Origin: an uncultured Alphaproteobacteria bacterium
GTDB taxonomy: Bacteria > Pseudomonadota > Alphaproteobacteria > Micropepsales > Micropepsaceae
Assembly (NCBI GenBank): GCA_902826695.1
Contig: CADEFU010000005.1
Span: forward strand, 246,218 to 310,217
Direction: 5' to 3'
Length of the DNA: 64,000 nt
Part shown: positions 59,554 through 64,000 of the stretch, piece after piece
Position numbering within the stretch: position 1 is the first letter of the stretch
Layout of the letters: each line of letters opens with the position of its first letter
Translations under genes and position numbers: made by a program
The notes under the pieces: model-generated
Told to the model about the DNA's origin: nothing
The model's database searches: none
Seen by the model: the letters and a program-made list of their open reading frames with translations, nothing else

Positions 59554-59925
59554 ATGGATCGCGACACGACGATCATCATGGCTGCCACGATCATCTTCTT
59601 GACGGTCGTGGGCAGTCTATTTCTGCAGCCGCCAGCGCCCAGAAGCGGCCTTGAAGCGCGTGCGGCGGCAGCCGGCGTCGCCGCGGGCGACGTAGACCCG
59701 CCAAGCGCCGAGGTAAGCGCGCCCGCCCCGACTAAGAAGTTCAACCCCGAGGACATTCGCTACAAGTTCCAACAAGCTGAAGCGAAGAAGGGTAAGACGC
59801 GCAAGTTCATGAAGGCCGCACCCGAATCTCCGCCGAGTGACGATATGGGCTCCGAGAACGAGGAGCCGACAGCAGAAGAGGCCGTTGCGGACGAAAGCGC
59901 CGAAGAGCCGGAAATTAACGAATAG
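59554..59925 (+). CDS. Single-pass membrane or exported acidic protein
   Basis: The 123-residue protein has an N-terminal hydrophobic helix (IIMAATIIFLTVVGSLFLQPP) and a low-complexity tail with KFNPEDIRYKFQQAEAKKGK and a Glu-rich acidic end (EEPTAEEAVADESAEEPEINE). No domain recognised. Translation from ATG 59554 fits the codon usage of the region; the function is unknown. Confidence 0.65.
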   Translation: MDRDTTIIMAATIIFLTVVGSLFLQPPAPRSGLEARAAAAGVAAGDVDPPSAEVSAPAPTKKFNPEDIRYKFQQAEAKKGKTRKFMKAAPESPPSDDMGSENEEPTAEEAVADESAEEPEINE

Positions 59926-59992
59926 CAAACCAACTCTCCCAAAACGGGACAAAGTCGGCTAAACTTCGCCCTCGTTACTGAGGGAGAGGTCA

Positions 59993-60880
59993 ATGGCGGA
60001 CGTCAGCGCGCAGATGGTCGTGCGGCGCATGCGCTTCCCCTATCCGGAGAGCGCGAGCGGACACTGGAACCCCGCGCGGCCGGAGTTCAGCCACATCGTC
60101 AATGCCGCCTCGCTGTCCATGCCGTTTCTCGAACCGTATCTGATCGATACGATGCGCAAGGCGAAGGAACGCATCACCGACCCGCAGCTTCTGAAAGACG
60201 TCGATCTCTACATCGCGCAAGAAGCGACCCACTTTCGCCAGCACCAACAGTGGAACAAGCGCCTCGCCGACATGGGCTACAAAAGCGTGCCCAAGCACGA
60301 AGCGCAACTGAAGGAAGATTACGACGCCTTCGCAAAGTCGCGCTCCTTCACGTTCAATATCGCCTACGCGGAGGGCTTTGAGGCCATGGGCCTCACCGTC
60401 GGCCACATGTTGGTTGAGGATCGCGAATACCTTATGGGCAACGCCGACCCCGCGGTCGCCTCGCTCGTATTGTGGCACTTCGTCGAGGAGATCGAGCACA
60501 AGACCGTCACGTTCGACGTCTTCAAGGCGCTCGACGGCCGCTATTGGTGGCGCATCTACGGCTTGGCTTATGCGACGACGCACATCTTCTTCCGCACCTG
60601 GCAAGCCTATCGCCAATTGCTGATCGAAGACGGCCGTTGGTCGAGCTTGAAGAACCGCCTCACGCTCTACGGCCTGCTCGCGCGCATGTTCCGCAAACTC
60701 TTGCCGCGTCTCGCGCGCATCTTGAAGCCGAGCTATGACCCGCGCCAAGTCGAAGACCCGCCCTGGGTCAAGCAATGGTGGCGCATGCACCGCGAGGGTA
60801 CGGCCGGCATGGGCGAAATCGACACCACGCGCTTGAGCGCTCCGGCGCCGGTCCCACTGCCCATCCAACGCGCCGCGTAA
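59993..60880 (+). CDS. Predicted metal-dependent hydrolase, PF10118/COG3687
   Basis: The 295-residue protein is mostly helical with a His/Glu-rich core: QEATHFRQHQQWNK, NIAYAEGFEAMGLTVGHM, and WHFVEEIEHKTVTFDVF. These match the family of predicted metal-dependent hydrolases related to ferritin-like di-iron folds. Substrate unknown. It starts 67 bases after the preceding gene and is followed 9 bases later by a membrane protein, probably one operon. Confidence 0.88.
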   Translation: MADVSAQMVVRRMRFPYPESASGHWNPARPEFSHIVNAASLSMPFLEPYLIDTMRKAKERITDPQLLKDVDLYIAQEATHFRQHQQWNKRLADMGYKSVPKHEAQLKEDYDAFAKSRSFTFNIAYAEGFEAMGLTVGHMLVEDREYLMGNADPAVASLVLWHFVEEIEHKTVTFDVFKALDGRYWWRIYGLAYATTHIFFRTWQAYRQLLIEDGRWSSLKNRLTLYGLLARMFRKLLPRLARILKPSYDPRQVEDPPWVKQWWRMHREGTAGMGEIDTTRLSAPAPVPLPIQRAA

Positions 60881-60889
60881 GGAGCCTCC

Positions 60890-61390
60890 ATGACCGCGAT
60901 GCCGGAGCGCCTGCGCGCGCTGTTATTCTTGAACGGCATCGGCCTCTTCTGCTTTGCGGTCTTCGTCGGCTGGCAGTGGTTCTTCGCGCTGCTGGGCCAA
61001 ATCGTATTGTGGCCGGTGATCCCGCCGATCGACGTGCAGTTCCCCGACGATCACCGCGCCTGGCGCATGGTCCACATGGAAGCGATCACGCAAGGCCTGC
61101 TGTTGATGGGCTTGGGCCTCGGCGGCCGCTTCCTGCATCTCACCGCGCTCCAGCATCGCATCTTCTTCTGGAGCGCCCTCATCACCACCTGGCTCTTCAC
61201 CGTGCCGACCTACTTCCACGCGCTGTGGGGCACCCGCGGCCTCGCGATGGGCGGCGGTCCGTTCAAACCCGGCCTCGCCAACGACGTGCTGTATCTGATC
61301 GGCTGGCCACCGGTCATCGCCGTCCACGTGATGCTGGCCCTCGCCGTGATCGGCGTGTGGCGCTTCGTGCAGACGCTGCCAAAGGCCTAG
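60890..61390 (+). CDS. Four-helix membrane protein
   Basis: The 166-residue protein has four predicted membrane helices (about 10-38, 62-82, 91-112 and 132-155). It lies 9 bases after the metal-dependent hydrolase with an AAGGAG ribosome site before its ATG, so the two are an operon and may act together. No family recognised. Confidence 0.7.
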   Translation: MTAMPERLRALLFLNGIGLFCFAVFVGWQWFFALLGQIVLWPVIPPIDVQFPDDHRAWRMVHMEAITQGLLLMGLGLGGRFLHLTALQHRIFFWSALITTWLFTVPTYFHALWGTRGLAMGGGPFKPGLANDVLYLIGWPPVIAVHVMLALAVIGVWRFVQTLPKA

Positions 61391-61489
61391 GGCCTTTACC
61401 AAGGTCGCTCACGCCTCGCGTTTCAGGGGGCATTGGGCACGAGAACTGCAAGCTCGCCGCCATAGGCGCCCTCGCGCAAGGAGCGGCTG

Positions 61490-61768
61490 ATGTTGGTCCA
61501 ACTGTTTGCCTTTACCCTCTGCTGTACCGCGCTGGCGGTTTCGCTGATGGTTCAGCAACTGCCTGAGCATCGCAAACTCGACGGCACCGAGACCGCGCAG
61601 ACCGCGACAACCCGCATACATGGCCGCGGCGAAAACGACTCCAATCCTGCAACACGTTCGGCCAGGTGCAGCGACTTGAGGTGCAAGAACCGCGGGACGC
61701 ACCTGCGCCCCGCCGACGACACCTACGTCGAAGTCGATCCCCCGCAAGAAGAGCCGGAACTCGACTAA
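61490..61768 (+). CDS. Small protein with N-terminal hydrophobic helix
   Basis: The 92-residue protein starts MLVQLFAFTLCCTALAVSLM and continues with a polar, low-complexity region ending in DPPQEEPELD. AAGGAG stands 6 bases upstream of the ATG. The coding call rests on ribosome site and a reasonable start; no homology recognised. Confidence 0.45.
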   Translation: MLVQLFAFTLCCTALAVSLMVQQLPEHRKLDGTETAQTATTRIHGRGENDSNPATRSARCSDLRCKNRGTHLRPADDTYVEVDPPQEEPELD

Positions 61769-61870
61769 GCTGCCACAGATCGACCGAAGCGGCGGTTGCC
61801 GCTATGATTCTCCGCCCACCCGCTACCGCGAAGTGGCAAGTCTGAAGATCGTCACCTCAGGAGCAGCGTC

Positions 61871-62374
61871 ATGTCTTGCCTCGGTGTCCACTTCGCCCTC
61901 ACCGACGACGACGCAACGAAACTGCGAGCGCTAGCCACCGACGAATCCCGCCTCGAATTCGTCACCGAAGACATCGAGGACCGATACTTCGTGGGCGACA
62001 AGCCATTCGTCGGCGAAAGCGACAAGGCCTGGGACGCGATGCACCGCACGCTCGCCGACGGCGAACTCACTTGGGACGGCGGCACCTACCCGCTCAACCA
62101 CACAGTCCTGGGCGGCGAACGCCTCTACCTCGGCGACGACTACATCATGATCCTGAAAACGCCGGCGCAGGTGAAAGACATCGCTGCCGCCCTCGAACCG
62201 CTCACCGAGCAAGACTTCCGCCGCCGCTACGACGCGATCGACGCGGACTCCTATGACAGCGACCTGAGCGACGAAGACTTCGCCTACACCTGGGAGTGGT
62301 TCCAAACCGTACGCGATCTCTACAGCAAAGCAGCCGAAGAAGGCCGGTACGTGCTATTCACGGCGGATCAGTAG
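61871..62374 (+). CDS. YfbM-like (DUF1877) protein
   Basis: The 167-residue protein matches DUF1877: [55 protein letters not shown], and a C-terminal [22 protein letters not shown]. Function unknown. AGGAG precedes its ATG. It is 38 bases upstream of uvrB but the two need not be linked. Confidence 0.85.
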   Translation: MSCLGVHFALTDDDATKLRALATDESRLEFVTEDIEDRYFVGDKPFVGESDKAWDAMHRTLADGELTWDGGTYPLNHTVLGGERLYLGDDYIMILKTPAQVKDIAAALEPLTEQDFRRRYDAIDADSYDSDLSDEDFAYTWEWFQTVRDLYSKAAEEGRYVLFTADQ

Positions 62375-62412
62375 CGGTCGACCATTCCGCCCGCCTGCAC
62401 TATATTCCCACC

Positions 62413-64000
<1,588 letters not shown>

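Overview
The window is GC-rich, densely coded DNA that reads as the chromosome of an alphaproteobacterium. The block carB - greA - Lrp regulator - ELM1-like gene - trxB - LsrB-like LysR regulator is an arrangement I associate with Hyphomicrobiales and their relatives. An AbcR-like small RNA candidate directly after the LysR gene and many exported proteins (OmpW, lipocalin, TolC, RND pumps) fit a Gram-negative alphaproteobacterium. The genus cannot be fixed from the sequence. No rRNA, tRNA, CRISPR array, integrase or intact transposase was seen.

Layout. 1-8.9 kb: end of an HD-type phosphohydrolase, OmpW, carB, greA, an Lrp-type regulator, ELM1-like protein, trxB, LysR regulator, and a three-hairpin sRNA candidate. 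8.9-10.8 kb: a methionine-sulfoxide repair operon (msrB, msrA, free-Met-sulfoxide reductase, DUF1272 protein). 10.9-17.4 kb: an EF-G-like GTPase lacking the usual catalytic His, an ArsR-SRPBCC-YciI cassette with its operator, and an M16 peptidase. 17.6-27.8 kb: a KAS III enzyme, an XRE/small-protein/membrane-protein operon, a short RecQ, two tandem anchored Pro/Ala/Asp-rich proteins, a cyclase-TolB-TPR protein, a desaturase and a 2OG-Fe(II) oxygenase. 27.9-34.1 kb: amidase/hydrolase/aminotransferase operon, envelope lipoproteins including MliC and lipocalin, and a palindromic repeat element.

35.1-41.7 kb is the standout: a five-gene, same-strand, visibly lower-GC cassette. It encodes a metallophosphoesterase with a short helical C-terminal tail, a helical GASH-like protein, two different TRAFAC-type P-loop GTPases and a 708-residue GAP1-like protein. 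By memory of domain families this is a GTPase-centred biological conflict (probable anti-phage or stress) system with the phosphoesterase as candidate effector. A truncated copy of a GNAT gene 3' end, whose intact relative lies at 57 kb, marks its right edge.

41.9-57.6 kb carries two metal-efflux RND systems. A CzcCBA-like divalent set is followed by a HupE/UreJ module; a CusBA-like monovalent set has no outer-membrane partner of its own. Each is headed by a small exported Cys/His-rich protein. 57.6-58.9 kb is a decayed patch (short tandem repeats, gene fragment, long palindrome). 58.9-64 kb holds small membrane and hypothetical proteins, a PF10118-type predicted metal-dependent hydrolase, a DUF1877 protein and the first 529 codons of uvrB, which runs off the end.
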